Positions 17,948-27,900 of a stretch of DNA of 64,000 nucleotides are shown one piece after another. The notes below the pieces were generated by a model. The model saw only the letters and a program-made list of their open reading frames with translations. It was not told where the DNA came from and made no database searches. Source of the stretch: Bryobacteraceae bacterium (GTDB lineage Bacteria > Acidobacteriota > Terriglobia > Bryobacterales > Bryobacteraceae); the NCBI GenBank assembly GCA_947458745.1, contig CANGYQ010000003.1, positions 186,001-250,000 of the forward strand, given 5' to 3'. The translations under genes and the position numbers were made by a program. Numbering within the stretch: position 1 is the stretch's first letter; each line of letters starts with the position of its first letter.

Positions 17948-20833
17948 GTGGCCGCAAAATCTCATCTCACGTATCTCGCTCTCGGGCTGACCGCGGTGGT
18001 GCGGCCGGTGCAGGCAGCGGAGCCCAGTTTTGCGGCTTCCGTGCTGCCGGTGTTTCAGCAGCGCTGTTTGGGCTGCCATACCGGAACGGCGGCGCAGGCG
18101 GGGCTGGACTTGGGTACGGTGGCGGCGGTCGTGAAAGGTGGACGCTCCGGGGCGGCGGTGGTTGCCGGGGATTCGGGCAGCAGTTTGTTGGTGGCCAAGG
18201 TGGCCTCCCGCAGCATGCCGCCGGGTGAGCCTAAGTTGACCGACGCGGAGATCCAGGCGATTCGCAACTGGGTGGACCAGGGGCCGGAGTTGAAGGCCGC
18301 CGCGCATGGTCCGCGGGCCACGGAACGCGATGTCCTGGCTATCTTTCAGATGCGTTGCGTGGTCTGCCATGGCAAGCGCAAGCAGGAGGGCGGGCTGGAT
18401 TTGCGGACGCGGGCCAGCCGCGCCAAAGGTGGCAAGTCCGGCCCGGCCTTTATCCCCGGCAAGCCGGAAGAGAGCCTGATCGTCAAGCGCGTTGCCGCCG
18501 GGGAGATGCCGCCGCCCAAGCTGCTGTTCTCGAACTCGGTGCGTCCGGCCAGTGAGGCGGAGCTGGAGGTTTTGAAGCAATGGATCGCTGCCGGGGGTCC
18601 GCCTGATCAGGCCACGACGCCGGATGCGGGGCAAGGGCTGGTGACCGAGCAGGACCGGCAATTCTGGTCCTTCCAGCCGCCGCGACGACCGGCGGTGCCG
18701 CAAGTCCCCGGGACGAAGCCGGCCAACCCCATCGACGCGTTTCTGCTCGAAAAGCTGGCCGCGAAGAAGCTCGGGTTCTCGCCGGAGGCGGATCGCGCGA
18801 CGCTGCTGCGCCGCCTATCGATCGCCATGTTGGGCCTGCCGCCCACGCCGGCGGAGCTGGAAGCGTTCCTGAATGACCGGCGGCCCGGGGCCTGGGAGCG
18901 GCAAGTGGAGCGGGTGCTGGCTTCGCCGCACTATGGCGAGCGCTGGGGCCGCTATTGGCTGGATGCGGTGGGTTACTCCGATTCCGAAGGAAAGGTGGAT
19001 TCCGATGACATCCGCCCGCATGCCTGGCGCTATCGCGACTATGTCATCCGGTCGCTAAATCAGGACAAACCGTACGACCGCTTCCTGGCCGAACAGCTGG
19101 CGGGCGATGAGATGGTGACCTATCAGAACGGCCAGTCGGTGACGCCGGAGACGTTGGAAAGGCTGGTCGCCACCGGGTTCTGGCGCATGGCGGCTGATGG
19201 CACCTACTCACCGGCCCAGAGCTTTCTGCCGGAGCGGATGAATGTGCTGGCGGATCAAATTGAAGTGTTCAGCTCCGCCGTGTTGGGCTTGAGCATCAAC
19301 TGCGCCCGCTGCCACAACCACAAGTACGACCCCCTGCCGCAACGTGACTATTACCGCCTGAGTGCGATTCTGCAAACTGCCTATGACCCCTACGATTGGG
19401 TGATCCCGACGCAGCGTCATTTGGACGTGGCCGTGGAGTCGGAAAAACAGCAGGTGGCGGCGCACAACGCGCCTGTTGAGGTGGAGATCAAGAAGTTGCA
19501 AGGCGAGCTGAAGGCGCGCGAGGCGGTGTTCCGTGCGCAGTTGATCGACGAGCGCATAGCTGCCCTGCCGGAAGGTGTGCGGGCCGATGTGCGGGCCATC
19601 TTGAAGGTCGAGGAGCCACAGCGGACTGCTGTGCAGAAGTATCTGGCCGACAAGTTCTCGGCAACGCTGGTGGTGAAGACGGAAGATCTGACGGCTCGCT
19701 TCCCGGAGTACAAGGCTGAAGCCGCGGCCACACAGAAGAAGCTGGCACCGTTCAAAGAGAAGCTGTGGGAGAAGCCGCAAGTAAGGGCGCTGTATGAGAT
19801 GGGTGGCGAACCATCGGGCACCTATTTGCTGCGGCGGGGCGATGCGCTGTCACCAGCGGAGCCCGTGGAGCCGGGCGTGCCGACGGTGCTCTCCACGGGT
19901 CTGAAGCCGTATCGCACACCGGCGGCGGGCGCTTCCGGCGGCCGGCGATTGGCGCTGGCGGAATGGATGACGCAGCCCAACCATCCGTTGACGTCGCGGA
20001 TGATCGTGAACCGCATCTGGATGCACCAGTTCGGCCATGGCCTGGTTTCCAACGTGGCTAATTTTGGCCGCGCAGGCAGCAAGCCCAGCCACCCGGAACT
20101 GCTGGATTGGCTGGCTACCGAACTGGTGGCCAAGGGCTGGAGCTTGAAGTCGATCCACCGGCTGATCCTGACGTCGCAAGCATGGCGGCAGAGCTCGCAG
20201 GTGAGTCCCGCGGCGGCCGAGCGTGATCCCGCCAACCTGCTGCTGTCACGCATGCCGCTACAGCGGCTGGATGCGGATGCGCTGCATGATTCGATCCTGG
20301 CGGTGACGGGACAGCTGGATGGCACCCTAGGTGGCCGTCCCGCGCCCATCGAGGTGCGGCCCGATGGTGAGGTGGTGCCCAAGGGGCAAGAAGGCCGGTG
20401 GCGCCGGGCGGTGTATGTGCTGCAGCGGCGGCGCAGTCCGGTGACCATGCTGGAGGTGTTCGACACGCCACCAATGTCGCCCAATTGTGTGGAGCGGCCG
20501 AAGTCCACGGTGCCCACGCAGGCGCTGACGTTGATGAACGGTGCGGACACATTGGGGCACGCGCGCTATCTGGCCGGACGACTGATGGACGAGCCCGGCA
20601 CCACGCCCGCGCGACAAGTGGAGGCTGCCTATGCCCGAGTGCTGGCGCGCTCCGCCAGTACGGCCGAGGTGGCCGCCGGGGTCGAGGCGATCCGCGGCTT
20701 TCGGGATCAGTGGCGTACTCAACTGGCCGCCCGCCATGACGCGGCGCCTCAGACGGCGACGGCGGCCTGGATGGCGTTGGGCGACTTTATCCACGTCCTG
20801 CTGAATTCGGCGGAGTTTTCTTATGTCGACTAA
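17948..20833 (+). CDS. Planctomycete-type cytochrome c protein with DUF1549 and DUF1553
   Basis: A 961-residue exported protein starting at GTG 17948 with a signal peptide (cleavage near VQAAEP). It has two PSCyt1-type haem motifs, C40LGCH44 and C137VVCH141, each followed by an S-L-L/I-V-x-(R/K)-V and M-P-P-P/G block. The DUF1549 region (about 260-470) contains a third CARCHNHKYDP motif at 452-462 that probably binds metal or haem. A long charged helical insert (about 495-610) precedes DUF1553 (about 660-900; PNHPLTSRMIVNRIW). The family occurs with DUF1501 partners in Planctomycetes and Solibacteres; a role in periplasmic oxidation or binding of sugars is proposed but unproven. It overlaps the DUF1501 gene by 11 bases. 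Confidence 0.93.
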   Translation: MAAKSHLTYLALGLTAVVRPVQAAEPSFAASVLPVFQQRCLGCHTGTAAQAGLDLGTVAAVVKGGRSGAAVVAGDSGSSLLVAKVASRSMPPGEPKLTDAEIQAIRNWVDQGPELKAAAHGPRATERDVLAIFQMRCVVCHGKRKQEGGLDLRTRASRAKGGKSGPAFIPGKPEESLIVKRVAAGEMPPPKLLFSNSVRPASEAELEVLKQWIAAGGPPDQATTPDAGQGLVTEQDRQFWSFQPPRRPAVPQVPGTKPANPIDAFLLEKLAAKKLGFSPEADRATLLRRLSIAMLGLPPTPAELEAFLNDRRPGAWERQVERVLASPHYGERWGRYWLDAVGYSDSEGKVDSDDIRPHAWRYRDYVIRSLNQDKPYDRFLAEQLAGDEMVTYQNGQSVTPETLERLVATGFWRMAADGTYSPAQSFLPERMNVLADQIEVFSSAVLGLSINCARCHNHKYDPLPQRDYYRLSAILQTAYDPYDWVIPTQRHLDVAVESEKQQVAAHNAPVEVEIKKLQGELKAREAVFRAQLIDERIAALPEGVRADVRAILKVEEPQRTAVQKYLADKFSATLVVKTEDLTARFPEYKAEAAATQKKLAPFKEKLWEKPQVRALYEMGGEPSGTYLLRRGDALSPAEPVEPGVPTVLSTGLKPYRTPAAGASGGRRLALAEWMTQPNHPLTSRMIVNRIWMHQFGHGLVSNVANFGRAGSKPSHPELLDWLATELVAKGWSLKSIHRLILTSQAWRQSSQVSPAAAERDPANLLLSRMPLQRLDADALHDSILAVTGQLDGTLGGRPAPIEVRPDGEVVPKGQEGRWRRAVYVLQRRRSPVTMLEVFDTPPMSPNCVERPKSTVPTQALTLMNGADTLGHARYLAGRLMDEPGTTPARQVEAAYARVLARSASTAEVAAGVEAIRGFRDQWRTQLAARHDAAPQTATAAWMALGDFIHVLLNSAEFSYVD

Positions 20834-22277
20834 CCGGCTTGATCTGCCACCCTGCGGCCGCGTCGAGCTTTCGCGCCGGGGCTTCTTTTCGCGGTTTGGG
20901 GACGGCCTGCAGGGCGCTGCCCTGGCTACGCTGCTGAGCCGGGATCTCTATGGCGCGGAGCAGGGCCGGGTGTATGACCTGGCGCCGCGAGCCCCGCACT
21001 TTCCGGCCAAAGCCAAGTCCGTGATCCATCTGTTCATGAATGGCGGCCCCAGCCAGGTGGATCTGTTTGACCCGAAGCCGGCGCTCACCAAGTTTGCTGG
21101 TTCCGCGCCGCCGCGCGATCTGGCTTCGCAGATTGAGTTTACGGATCAGGCGGGCGGCATTCTGCCTTCGCCTTTCCGGTTCCAGCGCTACGGGAAGTCC
21201 GGAATTGAACTGTCGGAGCTGCTGCCGGGGCTGGGCGAAGTGGTGGACGACGTCACGCTGGTGCGGTCGATGTTCGGCGAACACTTCAACCATGAACCGA
21301 GCATCTACCTGATGCAGACCGGCCGCACGATCCCCGGGCGGCCCGCGCTCGGTTCCTGGTTCGCCTACGGGCTGGGCAGTGAGAATCGCAATCTGCCCGC
21401 GTATGTCGTGCTGGACGACCCGAAGGGCCTGCCGATCAATGGCATCCAGAACTGGCAGGCCGGGTGGCTGCCGCCGGTCTACCAGGGGACGCGGTTCCGT
21501 TCGGAGGGTTCGCCGCTGCTGAACTTGAAGACGCCGGCCGATACCCCGGAACCAGTGGCGGCAGCGCGGCGGAAGCTGTTGCGGCAACTGGATGAGGCGC
21601 ACCGCGGGAAGCGCAATCACCAGCCTGATCTCGATGCTCGGATTGCCAGCTACGAGCTGGCGGCGCGCATGCAGATTACCGCCACCGACGCCTTGGACCT
21701 CTCGCAGGAAAGCGAGGCCACGCGTGAGATGTATGGCCTGAACAATCCGGCCACGCAGTCCTATGGCAAGCGCTGTCTGATGGCGCGGCGGTTGGTGGAG
21801 CGGGGCGTGCGTTTTGTGCAGCTCTATATCGAAGGGCAGATCTGGGACAACCACTCGGACCTGGAGACCGGTCTCCGCTATGCGTGCGGCAAAACGGACA
21901 AGCCGGTGGCGGCGCTGATCAAGGACTTGAAGCGCATGGGGCTGCTCGATAGCACGCTGGTGATGTGGGGCGGCGAGTTCGGCCGCATGCCGGTGTCGCA
22001 ATCGCGCGAGAACGCGGTGACGGGCCGAGACCATGGTCCGGCTGGGTTCACGATGTGGCTGGCGGGTGGGGGCGTGAAGCGCGGGCTTGCCTATGGCGCC
22101 ACCGACGAATTGGGGCACAAGGCGGTGGAGAACCGGGTGAGCGTGCACGACATGCACGCCACGATGCTCCATCTGGCGGGCTTGAATGCTCGCGAGCTGG
22201 TGTTTGACCGCGAAGGGCTGAAGGACCGGCTGACGGACCAGTATCCGGCGCGGGTGGTTAAAGAAATTCTCGTTTAG
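20823..22277 (+). CDS. DUF1501 protein (alkaline-phosphatase/sulfatase-like fold), partner of the cytochrome c protein
   Basis: A 484-residue DUF1501 protein. Signature blocks are FMNGGPSQVDLFDPKP (about 72-87), the catalytic-site-like HFNHEPSIYLMQTG (about 154-167), WDNHSDLE, LVMWGGEFGRMP and GRDHGPAGFTMWLAGGGVK. The His/Asp residues in these blocks are the expected metal ligands of the alkaline phosphatase superfamily. The N-terminus has an SRRGFFSRFGDGLQGAALATLL stretch resembling a twin-arginine signal, so export to the same compartment as its partner is likely. The start codon overlaps the preceding gene by 11 bases. The reaction is not known. Confidence 0.93.
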   Translation: MSTNRLDLPPCGRVELSRRGFFSRFGDGLQGAALATLLSRDLYGAEQGRVYDLAPRAPHFPAKAKSVIHLFMNGGPSQVDLFDPKPALTKFAGSAPPRDLASQIEFTDQAGGILPSPFRFQRYGKSGIELSELLPGLGEVVDDVTLVRSMFGEHFNHEPSIYLMQTGRTIPGRPALGSWFAYGLGSENRNLPAYVVLDDPKGLPINGIQNWQAGWLPPVYQGTRFRSEGSPLLNLKTPADTPEPVAAARRKLLRQLDEAHRGKRNHQPDLDARIASYELAARMQITATDALDLSQESEATREMYGLNNPATQSYGKRCLMARRLVERGVRFVQLYIEGQIWDNHSDLETGLRYACGKTDKPVAALIKDLKRMGLLDSTLVMWGGEFGRMPVSQSRENAVTGRDHGPAGFTMWLAGGGVKRGLAYGATDELGHKAVENRVSVHDMHATMLHLAGLNARELVFDREGLKDRLTDQYPARVVKEILV

Positions 22278-22292
22278 GCCAGGAGGCTTGGG

Positions 22293-23384
22293 ATGAAGGC
22301 TTGGCGGTTCTACGGATTTGGCGATATGCGGTTGGACGACGTTCCGATGCCGGAGCTGAAGGCGCGGCATGTGCTGGTGGAGGTGCTGTGCGTTCAGCCT
22401 AGCGTCACGGAGGCGCAACTGGCGGCAGGCATCCGGACGCTGGCCTATGACCGGATCAAGAAGCGCCTGGAGACTGAAGCGCCGGTGCAGTTGTTCGGCC
22501 ATGAGTTCTGCGTGCGCGTGGTGGAAGTGGGCGAAGGCGTCACCCGCGTCCGTGTCGGCGACCGTGTGGCGGCGCGGGCGAAGCTGCCATGTGAGACCTG
22601 TCCGCTGTGCACCTCCGGCCGCGGGCACTTGTGCCGCAAAGGGCCCATCATTGGCTTTCAACTGCCGGGCTGCTTTGCGGAGTTTGCCGTGCTGCCCGAG
22701 ATTGCGCTGGTGAAGGTGGATGACCGGATCTCGAACAGCGAAGCCGCGTGCCTGCAATCGTTGAGCGATAGCGTGGCGGCGGTGGAGACCGCGCAGATCG
22801 GGATCGGTAATTCGGTGGCGATCTTTGGGCAGGGCAGCATGGGGCTGGAGTGCCTGCAAGTGGCTCGGGTGAGCGGCGCGGGCCAGATCATCACAGTGGA
22901 TGTGCGCGACGAAGCCTGTGCCATGTCGCTTGAACTGGGCGCCGATCTCGCCATCAATGCCCGCAATGTGGATCCCGTGGAAGCCATTCGCGCGGCCACC
23001 GGCGGCAATGGCGTCGACATCGTGTTTGAATGCGCCGGGGGCAGCCCGCAGCAGGGCATGGCGGGTACGCGGAGCGTGACGCAAGCGGTGGATGCGGTCC
23101 GGTCCGGCGGCAAGATCATCGGTGTCTCCTGGTTTGGCGCGCCGTTTGAAGTGGACATCGACCTGATGCGCGAACGCAGCCTGCGCTACCTGTTCCCGGA
23201 CATCAGCACGTTTGAGCATCTGGAGCATACGGTGAGCCTGGTGGCCTCCGGCCGCGTGCGGGTGAAGCCGACCATCACGCATACTCTGGAAGGCCTGGAT
23301 CAAGTGCCGCGCGCGTTTGAGATCACCGCGCATAAAGGCAAGTTTCAGGCCATCAACCCGGCGCAGGTGCTGCTATGCCCGTAA
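22293..23384 (+). CDS. Zinc-dependent medium-chain dehydrogenase (alcohol/polyol dehydrogenase family)
   Basis: A 363-residue MDR-family oxidoreductase. GHE at 69-71 and Cys33 are the probable catalytic zinc region, although the usual CGTD reads CVQPSV here. The structural zinc lobe has Cys100, Cys103, Cys106 and Cys114. The NAD(P)-binding domain shows VAIFGQGSMGLECLQVARV, the invariant GxGxxG variant. The start is ATG 22293 after AGGAGG. It lies 15 bases after the DUF1501 gene and overlaps the RraA-like gene by 10 bases, so it probably works in the same catabolic route, oxidising a sugar- or polyol-derived alcohol. The exact substrate cannot be read from sequence. Confidence 0.9.
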   Translation: MKAWRFYGFGDMRLDDVPMPELKARHVLVEVLCVQPSVTEAQLAAGIRTLAYDRIKKRLETEAPVQLFGHEFCVRVVEVGEGVTRVRVGDRVAARAKLPCETCPLCTSGRGHLCRKGPIIGFQLPGCFAEFAVLPEIALVKVDDRISNSEAACLQSLSDSVAAVETAQIGIGNSVAIFGQGSMGLECLQVARVSGAGQIITVDVRDEACAMSLELGADLAINARNVDPVEAIRAATGGNGVDIVFECAGGSPQQGMAGTRSVTQAVDAVRSGGKIIGVSWFGAPFEVDIDLMRERSLRYLFPDISTFEHLEHTVSLVASGRVRVKPTITHTLEGLDQVPRAFEITAHKGKFQAINPAQVLLCP

Positions 23385-24034
23385 AGCCGAAGCAGCTGAT
23401 CAAGATCGGCTCCGCGACTCTATCGGATGCGCTGGGCAAGACCGGCGCGATGCAGCACGAGATGCGGCCCCGTTCGGCACAAGCCAAAATGGTGGGTCCA
23501 GCGTTCACGGTGCGCGTGCATCCGGCGGACATCCTGATGGTGACGCCTGCTCTGGCCGCCTGCCCGGCCGGGCACGTGTTGGTGATTGACGGCGGCGGCG
23601 AACGCAACACGGCACTGTGGGGTGAGATCACCACCGAAGCAGCGCATCGCAAGGGTTTGGCCGGTGTCGTGCTCAACGGTGCGCTACGCGATAGCCATGC
23701 CATCTCTCGCAGCCCGCTGCCGGTGTTTGCGCTGTCGATTGTGCCCAACGCGGGGGGCGCGGAGTATCCCGGTGAGATAGGCATCGCGGTGGCCTGTGCG
23801 GGCACGGTGGTGCAACCCGGGGATTGGCTAGTGGGTGATGAGGATGGCGTGGTGGTGATCCCGGCGGCGCAACTGGAAGCGGCCACGGCGCGGGCGCTGG
23901 AGATTGTGGCGGCGGAAAAGCGGATCATCCGTGAGATGCGGCGGGGACAGGAGCTGGCCGACATTCTCCACATCCCGGAAAAGTTGAAACGCAAGCGCGA
24001 GGCTGGGCTGATCCCGCAGTTGGCCAAGCAGTAA
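23375..24034 (+). CDS. RraA-like protein (HMG aldolase / oxaloacetate decarboxylase family)
   Basis: A 219-residue member of the RraA/HMG aldolase fold. The motif ALWGEITTEAAHRKGLAGVV followed by LNGALRD holds the family's substrate- and metal-binding Gly-x-x-x-Glu and Arg-Asp elements; GDWLVGDEDGVVVIP is the conserved C-terminal turn. In catabolic operons such proteins cleave or decarboxylate 2-oxo acids, whereas true RraA regulates RNase E; the dehydrogenase neighbour favours the enzyme role. It overlaps the dehydrogenase gene by 10 bases and is followed 14 bases later by the lyase gene. Confidence 0.88.
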   Translation: MPVKPKQLIKIGSATLSDALGKTGAMQHEMRPRSAQAKMVGPAFTVRVHPADILMVTPALAACPAGHVLVIDGGGERNTALWGEITTEAAHRKGLAGVVLNGALRDSHAISRSPLPVFALSIVPNAGGAEYPGEIGIAVACAGTVVQPGDWLVGDEDGVVVIPAAQLEAATARALEIVAAEKRIIREMRRGQELADILHIPEKLKRKREAGLIPQLAKQ

Positions 24035-24048
24035 GGACATCAAGGATC

Positions 24049-24819
24049 ATGCCGCCCCGCCTTGCGATCGCCACCGTGTTGACTGGCTTGCTCGCCATGC
24101 CTCCGGTGACCGCTCGCATACTGTTCAAAGCTAACTTTGAAACGGGCGACTTAAGCGAATGGGCCGCCACCGGAACGCGCGGGCAGAACGCTACGCCCCG
24201 CAACATCCAGGTGGTGAGCGACATTGTGCAGCAAGGCAAGTATGCCGCCAAGTTCACCATCCACGAAGATGATGTGTTCAACGCCCAGCAACTGCGGGTG
24301 CAGGTGGGCGGGCCCAAGGTGACGGTGGAAGAAGGCTCGGACACCTATCTGTCATTCGGCCTCTACATGGCGGATGCGCCACAGGATCGCGACAACTTTT
24401 TCTATTGGGAAGGCACGCCGCCGCCGCGCTGGAACAATGTGATGACGTGGTGGCTGGAACCTAAGCCCAGCGGCGGTGCACAGATCGCCTATGGCACCGG
24501 CAACCTGGGCCGCAATGGCACGGAATGGACCGCGGACTTCGCGCTGCGCCAGTGGCACCGGCTGGCCATGCATATCCATTGGTCAGAGGACAAAGATCGC
24601 GGACACGTGCGGCTCTGGTTTGATGGGCAGTTAGTGCTGGACCGCAACCTGAAGACCAAGGGTGCCGAGAGCGTCTACTTCTGTCAGCCTGGCATCCATC
24701 GCAGTCCGCACCGGCCTTCGGTGGACTCGATCTATTTCGACAACTTCATCCTGGCGGACACGCTGGAAGAAGTGCTTGGGGCCAGCCCAAAAGCTGCGGG
24801 AAAGACGACGCCCGAATAG
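24049..24819 (+). CDS. Secreted polysaccharide lyase-like protein (jelly-roll fold)
   Basis: 256 residues with a signal peptide (LTGLLAMPPVTA, cleavage near residue 22). The mature part matches the pattern of the polysaccharide lyase family PF14099 (glucuronan/heparin lyase-like): NFETGDLSEW at the start, an NVMTWWLEP strand, W-H-R-L-A-M-H-I-H-W-S-E-D, and VRLWFDGQLVLDRNLKTKG, ending with SIYFDNFILAD. Such enzymes cut uronic-acid polymers by beta-elimination. It is the fifth gene of the operon starting at 17948, consistent with supplying substrate to the dehydrogenase and RraA-like enzyme. No terminator is obvious behind it. Confidence 0.8.
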   Translation: MPPRLAIATVLTGLLAMPPVTARILFKANFETGDLSEWAATGTRGQNATPRNIQVVSDIVQQGKYAAKFTIHEDDVFNAQQLRVQVGGPKVTVEEGSDTYLSFGLYMADAPQDRDNFFYWEGTPPPRWNNVMTWWLEPKPSGGAQIAYGTGNLGRNGTEWTADFALRQWHRLAMHIHWSEDKDRGHVRLWFDGQLVLDRNLKTKGAESVYFCQPGIHRSPHRPSVDSIYFDNFILADTLEEVLGASPKAAGKTTPE

Positions 24820-24899
24820 GCGCACAGGGCTCGGCGCTGGCCAGAGAGTCGCGGCCACTGAGCCGTGGAATCCTTGTGCCGCATTTGTTCGACACCCCA

Positions 24900-24926
24900 T
24901 TGCAACCAAATGACTGCTGGTATATA
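24900..24926 (+). promoter_or_regulatory. Possible promoter of the TonB receptor operon
   Basis: TTGCAA at 24900-24905 and TATATA at 24921-24926, 38 bases before the receptor ATG. The 15-base spacer is short for sigma70, but a TGG extends the -10 on its 5' side. This is only a weak candidate in the 144-base gap after the lyase gene. Confidence 0.25.
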
Positions 24927-24963
24927 GTTCAGGCACTCCCCTGGTGAGTAGAAAACCTGCCAA

Positions 24964-27900
24964 ATGATCAATACCCTTCGCGCCCTCGTCTTGTCGCTTG
25001 CTGTTGCCCTCTCTGTCTGGAGCCAGACATTCTACGGAACCATCGTCGGCACCGTGAATGACACCTCCGGCAGTGCCATGCCGCAGGCCAACATTACCTT
25101 GATCAACCAAGGCACAGCGGAGCGCCGCACCGCAAAAACGGATGCCGCGGGCGGTTATCAGTTCGTCAACCTGGTGCCCGGGCAGTACCGCCTGGAAGTG
25201 GAGAACACGGGCTTCCGCCGCTTTGTGCGCGACCCGATCACCGTGGAAGTTTCGACCACGGTCCGCATTGACGTCAGCATGCAGGTGGGCGACGTGACGC
25301 AGACGGTGGAGGTGAGTGAGCAGACACCGTTGCTGCAAACCGAGAATGCCTCGCTGGGCCAGGTGGTGGAGCAACGCAAGGTGCTGGAGATGCCACTGAA
25401 CGGCCGCAATGTGTTCAGCCTGGTGGCCCTGGTCCCCGGTGTTGTCCCGGGTGGGCAGTCCGGTTCGACGCCGACGGGCACCAACCCGTTCGCCTGGGCC
25501 AACTTCCAGATCGGCGGCGGGCAGGCGAACCAGAGCGCCTCCTACATTGATGGCGCGCCCGTCAATTCGAGCTACGTCAATCACACGACGCTGGTGCCGA
25601 CGCAGGACGCGGTGCAGGAGTTCAAGGTACAGACCAACAGCCTGGGACCGGAGTTTGGGCGCTTTGCGGGCGGTGTGATCAACCTCACCACCAAGTCCGG
25701 CACGAATTCCTTCCACGGCAGCGCGTACGAGTTCTTCCGCAACCGCTCACTAAATGCCAATACTTTCTTCAACAACCGGGCCGGTGTCCAGCGCCCGGCG
25801 TTCTCGCAGAATCAGTACGGGGCCAACATCGGCGGGCCGATTGTGAAGGACAAGACGTTCTTCTTTGGCTCCTACGAGGGGTTCCGTTTGCGGCAGGGCC
25901 AGTCCTATGTGTTCTCCGTGCCGACCGACCCGATGCGCGGCGGGGACTTCTCCGACTTCCGCAATGCTAGCGGGGCAGTGATCCCGGTATTTGATCCGCT
26001 TTCCACTTGTGGCCGTTTGGGCAATGCCGCCTGCGCCACCAATGCGACGGGTGGTGAAGTGATCTCGCGCGTGCCCTTCCCGAACAACCGGATTCCGGAT
26101 AACCGGATCGACCGCGCGGCCCGCTCGATGACCGGCCTGTGGGGACGGGCCAACGGCCCGGGCCTGCCCTTCACCGCCGTGAACAACTTCACTTCCAACG
26201 CCAGTGTGGGCGGCGACAACGATCAGTACAACACGCGCGTCGATCACAACTATTCGGAGAAGCAGCGCATGTTTGCGCGGTACACGTTCTGGAAGAACCT
26301 CAATCTCCCCATTGATCCTTATGGCACCAAGACCTGCGTGGACCGGTGCACGGAGACGATGAACACTAACCAGGCCGTACTGGGCGACACGATCACGCTG
26401 AACCCGTCGACGTTTCTCGACATCCGGCTTTCGTTCACCCGGTTCAGTTACGACCGGGTTGCCCTGACCGCCGGATATGACCTGACGGGTTTGGGATGGC
26501 CGGCGGCTTTGAATAATCAGGTGGCCGTGCGAGTCCAGCCGATCCCGATTGTCACGGGCTACAACGGCGTCTTCGCCACCAGCGGGACCGGCAGCACGAT
26601 TGTGGCGCGCAACGACATTTTCTCCATCATGCCGGGCATGACGAAGATCTCCGGCCGCCATACGTTCAAGTTTGGCGGCGAAGCGCGACGGCTGACGCAT
26701 AACTACTATCAGCAGAACAATCCTTCGGGCTCGTTTAACTTTGACCCGCTAATGACCTCCACCAACCCGTTGGCGGCGGCGGGTACGGGCAATGGCTTTG
26801 CGTCGTTCCTGCTGGGCATGGGCAGCGGCGGCGGGTTGACTCACAACAACTTCGTGGCGGGCCAGATGCTCTATTCCGGCTACTACTTCGGTGACCAATG
26901 GCAGATCGGCTCCAAGCTGACCCTCAACTACGGGGTCCGCCTGGAGATGATGGGCCCCTGGTCGGAGCGGTTTGACCGGCTGGTGGTGTTGCTGCCCAAC
27001 GCTGACAACGCGCTGAGCGGGCGGGGCGGCTTGCAGTTTAAGGGCCGCTTGGGCCTGGTGAATTCGGCCGACAGCCCCAGCCGGAACAACGCGCAACGGC
27101 GCTTCCTGACCGTGCCGCGCCTGGGTCTGGCTTACCGCATGAACAATAAGACTGTCATCCGTTCCGGCTACGGGCTGTTCTATCTGCCCAACGATGTGGC
27201 CTTCAATTCGGCACCGAACATCGACATCGCCAATGCCTATACGACTCCTTACCTGGGCACCGTGGATGGTTCGATCACACCGGCGGACCGGCTGTCCAAC
27301 CCGTTCCCGAACGGCATCATTCAAGCACCGGGCCGCTCGGCCAACATCCAGCAGTTGTTCTATGGCCAGGGCGTATCCGCCCCGCTCTACAATGACCCGC
27401 GGGCCAACATGCAGCAGTGGAACTTCGACATCCAGCGTGAACTGCCCGGTGGCGCCGCCTTGGATGTCGCTTATGCCGGCTCCAAAGGCACGCACTTGCC
27501 GGGACCCAACCAGGCGATGAATCAGTTGCCGGACCAGTTCCTGTCGCAGGGTGCGGCGTTGCAACAACAGGTGCCGAATCCCTTCTTCGGCCAGGTGCAG
27601 TTGGGGGCGCTGGCCCAGCCCACCGTGGCGCGGGGCCAACTACTGCGGCCGTATCCGCAGTACACGGGCTTCAATATCGTGTCGCCGATGAATCGCAATT
27701 CCATCTACCATTCGGCACAGGTCAAGCTGGAGAAGCGCTTTGCGCGCGGTGCTTCGCTGCTGGTTTCTTACACCTTTGCCAAACTGATCAGCGATACCGA
27801 CACGCTGACGTCGTGGCTGGAACCGGGCGGTGGGATGGCCGTGCAGAACTTCAACAATCTGCGCGCGGAGCGTTCCGTTGCGCTCTATGATGTACCGCAG

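Noticed and set aside
20787-23333. 848-codon minus-strand frame
   Set aside because: It is antisense to the DUF1501 and dehydrogenase genes and has a His/Arg/Gln-rich shadow composition without domains.
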